Source: Viscum album (lineage: Eukaryota > Streptophyta > Magnoliopsida > Santalales > Viscaceae). Taken from it: a stretch of DNA of 64,000 bases. The stretch is taken from assembly GCA_963277665.1 (NCBI GenBank), contig CAUJRU010000139.1:124001-188000 (forward strand). Direction: 5' to 3'. Shown here piece by piece: positions 1 through 14,329 of this stretch (the first letter of the stretch is position 1; each line of letters starts with the position of its first letter). The notes below the pieces were generated by a model. It did no database searches. It was not told the origin of the DNA and saw nothing but the letters and a program-made list of their open reading frames with translations. The position numbers and the translations under genes were made by a program.

Positions 1-1803
1 TCTAGTTATGTTTTAAAAGTATGTTGGGGTGGTTTTTGCGATGTTTGGTCATCTAGATGGATTTATGATATTGGTTATGTGTTTTTAGTTGTTGTGCATT
101 TGTTGCAGTGTATTGGTGAGGTGATTCTATGATACTGAGGTTGTCAGCTTGTGCATACTTGTGCGCCTACTCGAGGTGTGTCCCATCATCGTGTTTGGAC
201 TGCGAGTCGAGGTAGGTCCCCCACTACACTCAAATTTAAATTTTTAATTTATTAATTGCTTGATATTTCTTGGATTTTCTATAAATGATAAATAATATTA
301 GATAATTATCTTTGGAATAATTGCTTGATGTAAACAAATCTATTTATTTTATACACAACACTTGGAATTATTTTCTTGTTGAATTGACGCACAATAGTGA
401 AACAATTTCCATTTGGCCTTCGAACATAATTCATAGATTTTCAAGTGTGGATTTGGTTTGTTTGTAAATGTTTTCTTCTGAAGCGTGACAAAATGGTTTG
501 GTTTCTCTTCAGAAATGGTGTTTCATTTAAAGGTTTCATCAGGCCCATTTGGCACTTTGATAAAATAAATTATTTTGAAAATCATTCTTTGGAGTGACTC
601 AGGGGTGATATTATTGTGTACATCGATTTTGTGAGTTTGTGTGTGTGATGTTTGTGCATCGTGACTAGTTAATTAATTGAAATTGTTGAATTGCCCCTTT
701 TATTACATGTGTTTACATGGAAACCTGGCATAGTAAATGAATCTTATAAAAATGATTATTGCACTAGTTTAGAATATGCACTGGCTAGTGGCCCTTAGTA
801 CGGACTTTACACTGCTAGGGGATTAGGCCCCTCGGTTAGGTTAGGTAGGGAAACATCGAGCGTTTGGGCATTATGAAATCATCAAGAGTAGGCATGCCTT
901 CAGGATGGGCCACATGTATAGCACATTCTATATTGTTCACGAGCTTCTACATTCGACTCATGTTTTTTTAGTGCTTATTTGTGTGTGGCGAACGATTGAA
1001 AGGCCTAGTTCGGTTTCGGGTTGTCGTCTGCGACTTTCTCATTGCCCTTATTGTGTGTTTTGTGTTTTTTTGGTTTTCCTCTTGACTAAAAAATAAAATT
1101 TTGGTTTTTTTAAAATTTCTCATAATATTTTTTAAATTGTAATGCACCTTCTCCCACCGAAAATTAAACTTATTTTTAAATTAAAAAGGGCAATAGACTG
1201 TTATATGTTTTGGAAGTGTAAGTTTGTGGGGAAACCCATAATTTATATAATTTTGTTAAAACCTGAATTTGGTAAATTCTTAATATAAGGATAGTGTTTT
1301 GTGGACAATTTTTTGGGAACACCTATTGAGTTTTAATACTCACGGCCCTTATGTTTTCCTATTTATAGTTTCTATTGCAAGTTCGACTCGAGGTTTCTCA
1401 CCATGGGTGAGAGTTGGTTGTAGGTATGTGAGCATCTCTCAGGGTTGCAAGGAGTTTTGGTCATGGTCAGGTTAGTATGTGTTATTGGTTGGTCTTTCTC
1501 TTTCACTTTATTTATTTATTTTTCATTGTTATATTTTATTTCTGCTACTTAGTTTATTTTCATTGGGCGAAATCTTTTACACTTTCTCTCTATTGATACC
1601 CTGGTGCCTGTCTCTAGCTCGAGAGGATCGAGAATTCCTATTGGGCCTTACCGCAGATCGGCTTGGGTGACTAGTTTTGGGTCGACTCGGGTTGGTTTGT
1701 GACAGTACGTGCTCAGTGGCCAGGGTTGTTCCCAAAAAGTGTTTCCTTAACCTTGTAAGGACAACTCGGGGGGGGGGGGTGAGTTCTTTTAAGAGGTGAA
1801 GAC
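1..1803 (+). other. 3' part of the internal region of LTR element E0
   Basis: Non-coding stretch immediately upstream of a 3' LTR. No reading frame longer than about 63 codons and no recognisable gag or pol motif. It is clearly less AT-rich than the DNA after 4505, which suggests a younger or differently decayed insertion. It ends in a G-run and a purine-rich tract (about 1790-1803) that fits a polypurine tract. The assignment as internal region rests on that tract and on the LTR start at 1804. The 5' part of the element lies outside the window. Confidence 0.5.
1768..1779 (+). repeat. G12 homopolymer next to the polypurine tract
   Basis: Twelve consecutive G residues, 25 bases upstream of the E0 3' LTR. 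Plant gypsy polypurine tracts are G-rich, so this may be an expanded tract or a second one. Homopolymers of this length are also error-prone in sequencing, so the count is uncertain. Confidence 0.7.
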
Positions 1804-4505
1804 TGTAATAACCTGGTTTTTCAGTTAAGAATGGATCCTTTAATTTTTGGTCAAAATATTTACTTTGGACCTAATTTTTATTCCTAATGAGTTATTAAAG
1901 GTTTTGAGGGTGTCTGAGGATTGTTCGGATCCCGGAACCCATCTTTTTGGAGAAAACTGGCTCGACGCATGATTTAGAGTATGCTGTGTGGATGGTATTT
2001 TTTTCAAAAGTGGAACCTCTCATGGTTGGAACACGTCCATGAAACTAAACAATGTGAACTCCACTTTTTCCCAGTTAACTGTGCATGTATGGTGAACAAT
2101 TCGATCAAACCGTGCAGAGGAAGGCTCTTCAGTTAGTACCGTCTTTCACGGTTTGTGCACGGTTTGAACAAACTTGCAGACAAGACGTGTGTAGGCAAAA
2201 AACCGTTGTAAAATTTTAAAAACGCCCTTAATGGTCTATTAATCCCTATCCTTACTTCTACTCCAAGAACTACTGGTATTTTCGTCCATTTTCACCCATT
2301 TGGTGTTTTTTGAAGTCCAAATCTAGGGATCAAGATACCTCCTCCATCCGACATCTGATCGAGCTTACGTTCATCAAGTTGGATGCACAACATTAAGTAC
2401 TTGAGTCCTCTTTGGCCATTCTTATTCTCTTTTTCTCTCGACCTAGGTATCACCATGTGAGGATTTTTCACCTTCTCTTAGATCTACTCTGATCCGAGGA
2501 AAATCAAGGGCTAATACCGGAGGAGGAGAGTCACATAACTCTAAGGTGGGTGGTCTATAACTCATCCATAAAGTTCAATGTTTTTGTAATGTTTGTGTGG
2601 GGCCCACCAGTTTCATTGGAAACTATTTCATAAATTTACATGCAATGATTTTACTTATTATAATTGTATGATTATGCTATTTCCAATTATGTGATTAGTT
2701 TTTAGTGGTTTCACCCACAACTCAATCCTCCCCTTGTCGAATTTTATGCCATAATTGGGTTTTTAGTGTTTTGGTATGTTTGAGCCACCATCCCAGTGGG
2801 CCTTTTCTTGACCTTCCTATAGGTGATCCCTCTTATCATAAATGTCTCATTATTACAGAGAATTTCATAATGGAATATACCATGTATGATCACCACATTA
2901 CCCATCTATGGTAAGTGCTTCCGAATGGTTATTAAAAGTGAAAAGTGAAATGGAAAGTATGATAAGTATATTACTTGGCCTTCATAAAATGATATTGAAT
3001 AAAAGTTACTTATTTGTATCACCCATTTCCATGTTGATGGAAGGTAGTTGAGTGATCTTCAATAATTGATTAAGCCTTAATGGATAACTAAGACATGATT
3101 AAATGGTTGGAACATTACTTGGCCTATCCAAACTAATGAAAGACAAGGCTTGGAATAATAAATAAATGGTTTCAACTCTACTTGACCCATCCACACTAAT
3201 GGAAGGCAAGACATGAAACAAATGAATTTTTATATGATTATAATATCAAATAGGAATGGACTAACTCGAGCTTTCCTTGGATTCTGGGAAGAGGATACCT
3301 TCGGTATAAGGAACCCCATTTTAATTCAAGGATACAGTTTTCTTAAGTAGATACCCACCTAGACTATGGTTCTTGTCTACTCCTTGGATGCTCAGTATTA
3401 TATAGTTGGGTCCCTTTCATTATTATAGGATACCTCAGATACATTCCATAGATCCAGCATTGACTAGTAGGTTTTATGGTGAATGCCCATAGGGACCTAT
3501 CTTTGATTAGCCCACTTTTACCTTGGTCGATCACCTAGGGCCCAGTAGGTGCTTCATTGTGGAATTACTTGGATTATGCTAATTGGATTACACTTATACC
3601 CCTTTAGCTAGACTCAGATACTACCGAGTTAGAAGTCCATGAGATTTACGTTACCTTGGTTATTACCCTGGAACTCCCTCACTGGATATCATTTTCAGGT
3701 TGCCTTTTCATGTCTTGGGACCTTCCCTACTTATACTATCATGATGTGATATAATTGTTGGTTATGCCTCACATGACCTATTAACATTAAACGGTAGTTT
3801 ATTAATTAATGAATTGGTTACATGTTCAGACACCAACTGAGGGATAAATCAGGTACATGGTTATTTAGTTATATTGTACTACTTGCTTTAACTTATATAT
3901 TCTTGCCTCCACACTACTATATTCCATTACATAGGATGGATGTTATTGACACTGTTGGTGGTGGCCCATTGAGATTTACCTCACAACCACTCCAGGTGCT
4001 ATTTTGTCCCTAGAGTAGATTACATAGTTGTAGGTATTGAAAAGGGGAAGCATTTAGCTTTCAACACTTGATTGTGTACTAATAGGATGGAGCTTGATAG
4101 CAGATGACTGAGTTGGATCTCAGGAGACTTTGAGTAGTCTTGTTTTACTTTAATTGTGGAACATATTATGAATGCTATCTTGTATCCATGCTTTCCAGTT
4201 TTCTAGTGACGTGACATTACATCATTATTATCTTAGTTGAGACAATTATTATTATTCTTGTTTATCTATTTCATCAGTGTCTTCTAATGTTTCTATTATT
4301 TATCTTGATTCTTCTATTTATTATTTATTTCTAATTCTTCCATTGTGCTACACTTTTCTAATGAGGGCATAGTCTTCCCACAGACACACCCTAGGCCCTC
4401 ACTGCTAGTTGGAAGCCTCGGCCATTCAGGAAGATGCACTTGAGGCCAGGTGGCCCACTGGGCTCGGGGCACCCGTTAAGTGGCATCTGGATCTGGGTTG
4501 TCACA
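1804..4505 (+). mobile_element. E0 3' LTR (2.7 kb, gypsy-type)
   Basis: Starts TGTAATAACC and ends GGTTGTCACA, which are imperfect inverted repeats of each other, as expected for LTR termini. A purine-rich tract lies just upstream, giving plus orientation and 3' LTR identity. At 4506 the sequence switches abruptly to AT-rich DNA homologous to 41308 onward (H LTR), so this is the right end of an insertion into H. The likely right-hand target duplication is ATTAT at 4506-4510; its partner lies outside the window. The LTR holds only short spurious ORFs. Confidence 0.7.
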
Positions 4506-5142
4506 ATTATAATCATCTTCATAACTGGAGGAAATTTAAATTTAAGAAATGGGTGAGCTCCAAATTTTAGTAAGAGTAAACATAAGTGATAACAATGAAA
4601 TATCATAAGTGAATATAAGATGATAATATGAGTGTAATAAATTTATATAAAAAACTTATACCCAATAAATCATTGATCACACATAATGTTAAGGCTTGAT
4701 ATAATATAATACATGAATAAAAAAATTGTGGAAACATGAGCCAATAAACATGAAACATGATATCATAAGATAAGAATGCAATTTTTTTTTCAAATATATA
4801 ATGAACATTAATAAACATTGCATTAATTTCATGACCCACACCATCAATACCCATTATTATGAGAAATTAAAACATACATACAAATAAAAATACCATGAGA
4901 TATAACCTTTTCACCAATGCACTAGAGGGCTATATAGGACCTCACCAATCATCATCCATATTTATGAGTGGAACGTGATAATCAGCCACTTATCACATAA
5001 TAAATAACCGATGTAAATAAAAATGGTTTCATAACACTTTCAAATTAAATTCATTCACTTTTTATATCACAAAGAAACCATGGAATGAAAATGGGCTTCA
5101 TATCATTTTCAAATGAAATCACATAAATAATTCATTAATAAT
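4506..5142 (-). mobile_element. H 3' LTR, copy A, fragment 1
   Basis: AT-rich sequence colinear with about 41308-41820 (H LTR copy B); shared landmarks include AAACTTATACCCAA at 4644 and CCAATGCA near 4914. It resumes after E1 at 16994. The first roughly 200 bp of this LTR (equivalent to 41109-41308) are missing because E0 interrupts it to the left. It ends in ATAAT (5138-5142), the left target duplication of E1. No coding capacity. Confidence 0.7.
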
Positions 5143-8100
5143 TATGACAAATACATTCCATACATAGATATCACATATTAATAGATGAATATTCAAAACA
5201 TAACATTCCATGCCATAATTTTATAGGTCTAGTGTACTTAGAAACTTAGACACATAAACAATCTATTCAAAAAAGATCTACATTATCTCACATTAAATTA
5301 TTTATAATAAGTACCCTTCTTATATATATCATACTTAGTACCTTTTTCATAATCTAGGGAAAGGAAACAAATGAAAGTGTGATATTAGATGCTTAGTAAT
5401 GGTAACAAATGAGATATCAATGATCACATGAGAATAATATGAACATAAGGGTATGAGAACATGAGCATAACATTTTAAAACCATACCCTGCATATTGTAG
5501 ATCACAATCTAGAGTCATTGAATAAAACATGGTAGTTCATATGACACAAATCATAATGGAATCTAGGAACAAGAGCCATGAGAGTATAAGATTGATATAA
5601 TACATAAGTTTGGGGAATATAAATAAGCATATAAATTCATTACCTTAGTAGCCAAGGTTTATTTACAATACTATCATAGTGGAATGAGTTCACTCCACAA
5701 ACCTTCTCAATAGTAAATGTTCACTCCCAAGACTATCTTAATGGAAACAATACCTTACTGATCTAGGTTCACTCCCCATTATAATACTATTTATCTCATG
5801 AGATATCAATATTTACCCAATTAATTTGAGGGAGATATAGGTTACTTCCATCACATAATTAAAATCATACATATGTATGTCACAATATCATAAACCATTC
5901 ATTATATCACACCCCATGGACATAAATGGGTTTCATAAACATTTCATCATTTCATATTCCATGTAAAAGAAAGGGTATTCATAAACATATTATAATAATG
6001 ATCATAAACCATCTAGAGAAAAGATAATGATGATATCATTAGACCAAATTCCCAGTAAAACAGAAGTAAAATTAGGGGCTATTACCATTGATGAATAGAA
6101 ATACCTTTAAATGATATTTAAAACCATATTGAGGAAAAAACCCTTTCTACTTTAAAAATATATTTTAAAATAAAAAAACATCATACAAATTAGAGAAAAA
6201 ATTTATTTGGAAAATTACTTAGAAACATATAAAGTAATCTTATAATCATTTAGTGGTCATTATGTAAGGAAATTCAGTTCCGTAATAATTAAAAGAAAAT
6301 ATTCATTTCTAATTTTTTTAAAAACTAAGAGTACCACGCTCACAAAATGAGAAGAATATTCCTTTGATTTTTGTTGAAAAATTTGAAACATGGGTAAACA
6401 TTAATTTTAAAAACCTTGAATAATATTAAAATTCCTTCTTTACAATATAATCTGAATTCATCTACATGGAATAGAAGTGTTTTTTATCATTGGGGTTCCT
6501 AAATGTTTTTGTCTCTTGAGTTATTTAAGAGGGGAATATGAAATGATACAATGTAGTAAAAATAAATAACCACAGGAGAAGAAAATCCATGAGATTCTTG
6601 AGAGATATATCTTAATATTTTCTTTATAATAAACTTCATCATAAACAATCCTGATAGACAACAATATTACACCATAAAACCCATTCCACTTTGGAAACTT
6701 TTGAATCATATTCCCCATGAAATATATAAAATTATTTGGACATGTAAATAACCATAATTTTCCTAACTATAATCATAATATAAATTCATGAAAATAGATA
6801 CACCACACAAAAGAAACAATAAATGTATAAGGCATGTCTCCCGTAGAAATAAAAGAGAGATAAAAAAAAGAATACTTTAGTCCATACATTCTTTATACAC
6901 ATTGAAACATCCTCTATAATAAACATTGATTTATCATAAATATATTACAGAACCCAAAATCATATATATCATACCATATATCATTTACTTATCACCTTTT
7001 ATCACCCATTTTTTAACACTGTATTATTAAAATCACTATTCCAAGTGATATTTTTTTTATGTTTGTTCAGGTTCAGTAGTTTTGGTCATTCTGTTATGAT
7101 CATTGCTCCATAATTTATAGAATATTAGTAATGATAATATATATATATATATATATTCATTAAATATATTTTTATAATCATTAATAAAATATAGAGGTAA
7201 AGAATTAATTATATTGTTCATAGAGATGGAAGACCATACATACACATGGACACTATTTCCTTTTTTTAGAAGATGGAATGAAAGAAAGGTAAATAATAAA
7301 ACAAAATTAAAGAATCATAATGATATAATATATATCATATATATTCATTAAATCTATCCTTATTATCATCCATGTGATGCCGAAATGAAAAACAAATGAT
7401 ATCACTTCATGGAGGTGGTAGTCCACACGTACGCATGATCGATGTTATCATTTTTTATGGTTTGAAAGGTAAGAAGGTAGATATTATATTATAATTATAT
7501 AAGTATAATCATGTCATAAATATAATATATAAACATTTTTATAAACATAATACTCATTCATATAAGATGGTGATGAGAAATTAATTGCATCCTTATGTGG
7601 AAATGATAAGTTGTACGTACACACGAGCGATACTTTCACATCTCATTTGATAGAATGAGTGAGAATAAAGGTGGTTTCATAATAATAATAATAAAATTTT
7701 AGTAAATTTATGATACTTAAGTTATTATTTTATAAAAAATATAATATATTTTGAGGTGGAAAAATAATAATTAAAATGAAAGTGATTGGTGAAGTTGATT
7801 ACATTATCTTGGAAATGACTCTATATATTATCTTAAGGGATCTAGGGTTGGTTTTTTTGGGAAGAATAGAACCTAAAAAATTTGGATAATAAATTTTATA
7901 ATGTATTTTGGAATGGTATGGTCTAGATATAACTCTCAATGTGGGGCGAAGAAGATAATGGAGGGGTTCCCTGTTGCAATTGCGGGGCGGGAAACTCTTG
8001 GAATTTATTAAAATATTAAATTGATATAAATTCATTTTGATATCCAAATGCATCATAATTATTAATATTCAAAGATAATACAAGGATTATTTGGAAAAAT

Positions 8101-9867
8101 ATTATAAAATAATTTTTTTAAAAGCTTGATAAAAAAATTACCCTTATCTTTTGCTTTTAACCATCCGTTAACAATTTTTCTAATTATCGTAAAATTAATG
8201 TTTTCACCATTTAAGGGTTAATAATGTTACAATAAAATAAAAAACTACTGATAAATTGATCATTTATGATTTTAATAACCATATAAAATTCATTTCTTAG
8301 AATATAATACTTTCATAAATTTTATATCTTTTAATAGATTATTATTTATTAGAAGATATCATTACTGTCGTTTGTAACACTATTCATTCAATTTGACATT
8401 AAATACATCAAAAATAGGGGAATTAAAATATAATGCTTTAAAACCTACATATTATGTCATATAAATATATAAAATTCATGGGACACATTGAATTATTCAA
8501 ATTAGATCACTTTTAATACTTTTAAAATCATTTTTTAATTATCATTTAATTGACTAAATACTTCATTTGCATTTCAAAAGAATTTAAGGTCATTATATAA
8601 TTTATAAAAATTATTAAATAATTTATATCAAGAAAATAATTTCATTAATATCTAATAGATACATATATTCATTCATTATATTCTTTTTTCTCAATGTGGA
8701 CACATATGATATATTTTAAACAAAGAGAGTGACATTTTGCTAATTTATTTTATTTAAATATTATATCTGTATTTTTCATTGAAATTTTTCCATTAAAAAC
8801 CCAAATTTTAAGAATAATGTGATAGAGATCGATTTATTTAATTCAATTATAATTATGATGAAAATATATAGCATTATCACTTAGTTTTAACTAGATTTAC
8901 CAGATTCATCCTTTGCTGAAGTGATAAATTTTACTACAGTTATTAATCATATTGGCCAAAAATAAAATTTACCTACATACCAAAATTTAAATCCATAATT
9001 AAAAATTTGTAATACATTTTATAATTATAAGTACCTATCAGTGCATGTAATTAATTTTAAAATTATTGTGCAAAATGCGATAAAAACTGTTTTTTAGAAA
9101 AATACTATTTTAAGCATAAAACTAAATTTAATCTTATCCCATGCCTAAAACAATATTTTAAGAATATTAAAAAAAATTATTGAGTATGTAATATATAAAT
9201 TTAATTTAAATCACTAAAAAATAAGGATAAATTTAATTTATTAATAAAAAAACACATTGCATGCATGAAACATTTTTTTCTTTAGAAAAATTCCTTTTCA
9301 TATATAATAATGTTTCATAAAAAATAAAACATAAAATTCATTTCTATGAAATTAACTATATTTTTTAAAATATATTCTAATTTTTTTTAATTTTAAACGA
9401 TTTTTTAACATAATGGAACTTTGCACATATAGTTTTTAATAAATTAAACAGTTTTTACTATACACTATATAATTAATATTTTTAAAAAATTCCCAAAAAT
9501 TAATCCTAAGATTATTTAATATATTGAGTTAATTTTTTTAATATTATATTATCTATAAATTAATCATAATAGTTTCTCACAACATAAATATTTTGTTGAA
9601 GATTAAAATGACTATTAAAAATTGATTGATTATTTACTAAGAATTTATCAATACATTTATATTGAGTAGTAAATTTATATATATTTTATAAAGTACTTAA
9701 TATTATTCATAACCACCAACTTAATGGCTATGTTATAACTATCACAAATAATAATATTTTAATAGTATATCGTTGTTCATTTAAACTCCATATTATATGT
9801 AGTGAAAGCTAGTAAATAAATTAAATTAGTTAAGGGGAAATATTTTATAAAATATCAGGGTGTTACA
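5143..9867 (-). repeat. E1 3' LTR
   Basis: 4,725 bp, homologous to 12226-16993. Its 5' terminus (reading minus) is TGTAACACC, complement of 9859-9867, directly next to the polypurine tract. The 3' terminus at 5143 is decayed (TATA instead of a CA end). It carries the three-core array at 7205-7650. The TATA region near 7960 is degenerate compared with that of the 5' LTR. A TA microsatellite lies at about 7138-7157. Confidence 0.8.
7205..7650 (-). repeat. Triple LTR core array (E1 3' LTR)
   Basis: Three related cores centred near 7230, 7425 and 7620. On the minus strand the middle core reads CATGCGTACGTGTGGACTAC, followed by CACCTCCATGAAG. The outer copies keep the GTACGTAC/TACC...CTCC skeleton. 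Spacing is about 190 bp. The same array occurs in both LTRs of E1, E3 and E4, always downstream of the TATA box. Confidence 0.75.
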
Positions 9868-9880
9868 TTCTCCCCCATTT
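9868..9880 (-). other. E1 polypurine tract
   Basis: Reads AAATGGGGGAGAA on the minus strand and abuts the 3' LTR start. This is the standard position and composition for the plus-strand primer of a gypsy element. Confidence 0.75.
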
Positions 9881-11569
9881 AACAAAATGTATCTTAGAAA
9901 TTTTAATTTTTTCTTCGTAATCAAAGGTTTTATATTTGAATACTTTGAAAAAGTCACATCATAAAAAGGGTTAATAAAAAAATCTCTTAGAAACAGAGAA
10001 TGTGAAGTAAGAAGGTCAACAAAAAAATTTGGTTTTCAAATATGATAATATAAATGGGATGTAAAAATATATCCATAAAAATGAAAAATAATTCCTAAGG
10101 ACTTATAGAGTGTGAGGGAGAACATTTTTTGTATAAATATGAAAAGAATAAGAACATGAATAAATTAAGGGTTAAAATGCCATCAATTAATTATAATTGA
10201 AGGTTATCAAAAGACATTTGTGTCTTAAGATCATTTTCCTAGAGTTGGGGAAATCCTTTACAATATAAAATAATAACATAAGCAAAATATACATACTTGA
10301 ATTTTATAATTCCATCCTTTAATAAATTTTTAGCACAATATATTGTGTATCTCAAATCAATTAGTATTAAAGATGTTTTTTTATTCTTGAGGAACTAAAA
10401 GAAACTTTTAAAGGATTAAAAAAAATATATCAAGATATTCCTCTTATATTTATGCAGTAACCAAAACAAAAAATTGTTATAATAAGTTAAGATAATTCCC
10501 AAAATTAATAAACCTTAAAATAATACATTTTACTTTGAAAATTTCTAGAATAAAAATAAGGGTTTCAAATATATCATTTCAATAAATAAACCTACATCCA
10601 AAATAACCTTAAAACCCTCAACATTAAATAATTTTTTAACCATAAAGGTGATATTATACTTTTTATATTACATCAATAAAAATGAAATCTCATTGACCCC
10701 AATTAGTATTTCATGTTAAATAACATGTTAAAACTAAAGGTTATATACACCTAATTCAAATAAAAATTACCCCATAATATCATTAGTTACCATGATAAAT
10801 TGCTATGTAATTTCATTACATAGTGAACTTCACCGAAATAACATGAATCAAATTTAGATATTAACCTGAAAGTTAATCCTTAACATGACTATAAATATCT
10901 TCTAATATATCACATTTTCAATGAATCAATTTTCAACCATTAAGAATATAAAAACCCACTATCTAGTATTCTATAATTAATATATCATCAAATCATATAC
11001 CAAAACCAAAGGGCTATCCAACCCATAATAGAGTATTATTCCTAATACCTAGTAAAAATTTCAAATCACTACAAAATCTCATAACATAAAATATTAAAAA
11101 GTGGGGTTTGATTCCATTAAATGTTCCATAAAACATAAAACTAAAAATATTTGATGGTATTAAAAACTAATAAGTTAGTCTCACATGAAAAAATACTTAT
11201 TCTCTAAATAAAATCATAAACTATATTTATAAATCAAAAAATTCACTAAATGTCATAAATGATAACCTAAATAAATTTTTCATCAAATCACTAACCAATT
11301 TTAAGGTCACAAATACTATCCCATAAAATCCAAACATCTCTTTATCCAAATATTGTTTTACCTCTTCTCATAGCTATTAGTTTTATTCAATATATGATTT
11401 CAAATCCATAAATAGAACTAATGTGAAAAAATACATAGATGATTAATGATTATTATATCCAAAATTTAATTTTTGTAATTCTTGAATCCCAATACATAAA
11501 CACTTTAATCAATTCACATAAAATATTATAATAACATAGTTTCTTTCTTGATCTATGAGTTTGTATTTA
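9881..11569 (-). other. E1 internal non-coding filler
   Basis: AT-rich, no ORF of note and no trace of protease, reverse transcriptase or integrase motifs in any frame. Its 3' end resembles the corresponding part of E2 and E4 (for example the tract complementary to GTGAGGGAGAACA near 10118 against AGAGAGTGATAGAAAA-type sequence in E2), so it looks like family filler rather than random loss. Confidence 0.5.
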
Positions 11570-11970
11570 CAAGAAATAATTGATTTGGATAATTTCCAAC
11601 TTCCCCACATATAATATTGAATTATTTGGATTTTTTTCTCTATGACATTTATTCCCATATATAAAACATACCCCCATATTTTAGGTACTTTTCTAAGGGA
11701 TTATTCTCACTTTCTTGATAAGATGGAAATTTAACATTCTTACCTCAATGATCATCATCACCTAAACCACCAAATAAGTCAATTTTCCTTTTATATTAAT
11801 TTCTATGAAGCTCGCATATTTTTCTATTGTTAAATATATCATAATAGATGATTAGGATTAAACAAAAGATTTTACCTTCCAATTCACATATCAATAAGTT
11901 TCTTAGGAGGAAAATCTTCACATTGTCTATCACATTTTTTTGTAGCACAATATCTTCTGGTTTCATCCAT
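11570..11970 (-). pseudogene. gag: Residual gag of E1 (N-terminus plus zinc-knuckle relics)
   Basis: A gag start lies at 11970 (ATG, minus strand), about 240 nt after the PBS. The first 20 codons include Cys at 8, 13 and 17 and end CDRQCEDF, matching E2 and E4 position for position. About 300 nt downstream (11668-11641) the frame reads CFIYGNKCH, a decayed CX2CX4H knuckle. A second knuckle relic is near 11620-11575. The capsid domain that should separate these parts is absent. In this family the knuckle binds element RNA during particle assembly. Non-functional: several stops and lost Cys codons. Confidence 0.55.
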
Positions 11971-12212
11971 TAATAAAGAAATTAAAGTATAAGTGTAAAA
12001 TAATAATAATCAGAGTAATATATGAAATAATAATGAAATATCATTAAAAGGATTCATAAATCATGACAACTTATACTACGAAACCTTATATTTGACCTAG
12101 GCCATTCATGAATTTTACCAAAGCTTTATGATTTTATCATAAACATAGATTTATACTTAGGGTTCTTAGTAATGTTTTCTAATCCTAGTTTCCAAATGTA
12201 AACTAAAACTTT

Positions 12213-12225
12213 CTTTGATACCAAC
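12213..12225 (-). other. E1 primer-binding site
   Basis: Minus strand reads GTTGGTATCAAAG, directly after the 5' LTR. It matches the usual plant primer site complementary to initiator Met-tRNA (TGGTATCAGAG) except for near-terminal changes. It fixes the inner LTR edge at 12226. Confidence 0.8.
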
Positions 12226-14329
12226 TATAGTGAACCATACTTTTAATATATGGATATTATATATTAATAGAATAATATTCATAAAATAATGATCCATGAT
12301 AGAATCTTATTGGTATAGTGCCTTTAGAAACTTAGATACATAAAAAACTCATTCGTAAAATAACTAAATCATCTCCCACTAAGTTCTCTGCAACTAAAAC
12401 TATTATTTGACATATCATAATTTAAACCTCTCTTTATAACCTATGAAAATGAAACATAAGAAAGTGTGAGCTCAGATTTTTATTAATGGTAAAAAATGGA
12501 TATATCAATGATTAGTTCATAATAACATGAACATAGGGGAATTGTATCATGGGAATAACATTTAAAAATCATACCCTTCATATCATAGACCTTAATATTG
12601 AGTTATGGAAGAAAACATAGTATTTCATAGGACGTGAATCATAATGGAATCAAAGAAAATGATCATTGAGATCATAACATTGTCATAAGACATAAGTTTT
12701 TTTATTAAAATAAGTATATAAAATCATTTTCATATTTTTAAAGACTCATCGAAAATATTATCATAGTGTAATGGTTTCACTACCCAAACCATCATAGTAG
12801 AAAAACATCACTACCATGTCTATAAGTTTAGAAACATACCCTTCATGAATTGAGTTTACTCCCCATTCCATCCATGTTTATCTCATGAGATATAAATCCT
12901 TACCAAATTAATAAGAAGAAGATATATTACCCACACATCACATAATGAAATCCTACATATGTGTGACATAAGATCATAAAAAAATCATTATATTATAACC
13001 CATGGAAAGAAATGATTTTCCTAAACATTTAATTATTTCATAACCTATGGAAAAGAAAAGGGGTTCAACGCCATCTTATAATCATTATAATAAACCATCT
13101 ATAGAAATAATAATTAGGGTATGCTTGGATAATATCCCCCATAAATCAAAAGTAAAATCTAGTGTTGTTTTCATTAATGAATAGAAATATCATTAAAATA
13201 TCTTTAAAACCTTTATGATGGAAATACCCTTTCTAATTTACAAATCACTTTTTAAAATATAAAAAACATAAAAAATAAACCATTTTCATTGAAAATTACC
13301 TTGGAAAACTATAAATTAATTATCATATATTTGAGCATTCATGACAGTAGTAAATTCTATTTATACCATATACGTCAAAATAAAACATTCCTTTCACAGT
13401 TTTTTAAAAAGAGTCCAAACATACCTCAATTGAAAAATGAAAAGAAGATTACATTTTATTTTTAAATAATGAAAAACATGGGTAAAAATTAATTTAAATA
13501 ATCCTGTTATATTTTAAAATAACCTTCTTTGAAACATTTTTAGAAAAAATATACATGGAAGAGAAATGGTTTTTGGTCAAAAAGAGAGATAAAATTAGTT
13601 TTCATTAAATTTTTTTCTCGTGAATAATTTAATTGAGTAAAATGATAGGAAAAAATGTATTAAAAATAAATAATCATATGAGAAGAATATTAATTTGATT
13701 ATTGAGAGATATATCATAGGAGATCATTATTAGAAACATCTTTATAAAAAATCCTGATAGACATTGAGATTGTAATATAAAACCCTTACCAATTTGATAA
13801 CTTTTGAATAATAAGCCCCATGAAATAAATATACTTATATGGATATTTAAATCCACATAATTTACATAATAATAATCATTAAATTTATTCATGGAAAACA
13901 TATACACCACACAGAAGAAACAAGTGGTGTATAGGGCATGTATCCCACATAAAAAAAGGAGACAAAAATCCCTTACTTTAGGTTTGACTCCCTTCATAAA
14001 CATTATAACCACCTATATAATAAATATAGATTTATTATAATTATATTATATAACCATAATATATATATATATATATATATTATAACATATTTTATTTACT
14101 TATAATCTTTTATCACATGTTTGTTGAAAATTCTTTATTCGAATCACTGTTCTGGGTGATGTCTGCTTCGTTTTTTAGGTATGTTTTTTATCGTTAGTTT
14201 TGGTATTTGTATTTGAGTCATGGTTACATAATCTAATTAATGTTAATAATTATATAAATATAATATATATAATAATTATATAAATTTTATTCATTAATAT
14301 AAGATAGATATAGAAATATGAATTACACC

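Noticed and set aside
905..4013. Short plus-strand ORFs of 60-70 codons in the E0 region
   Set aside because: No domain, no conservation evidence, and they lie in LTR or internal non-coding sequence.
7138..7157. TA microsatellites (also near 14058, 43448 and 45640) as special elements
   Set aside because: Expected in such AT-rich LTRs; variable between paired LTRs.
7205..7650. Regularly spaced repeats suggesting a CRISPR array or a centromeric satellite
   Set aside because: Only three diverged units per LTR, present in plant retroelement LTRs; no array of identical repeats and no cas genes.
13674..14012. 112-codon minus-strand ORF with hydrophobic stretches
   Set aside because: Lies within the E1 5' LTR; the homologous stretch of the 3' LTR does not keep the frame. 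AT-rich chance ORF.
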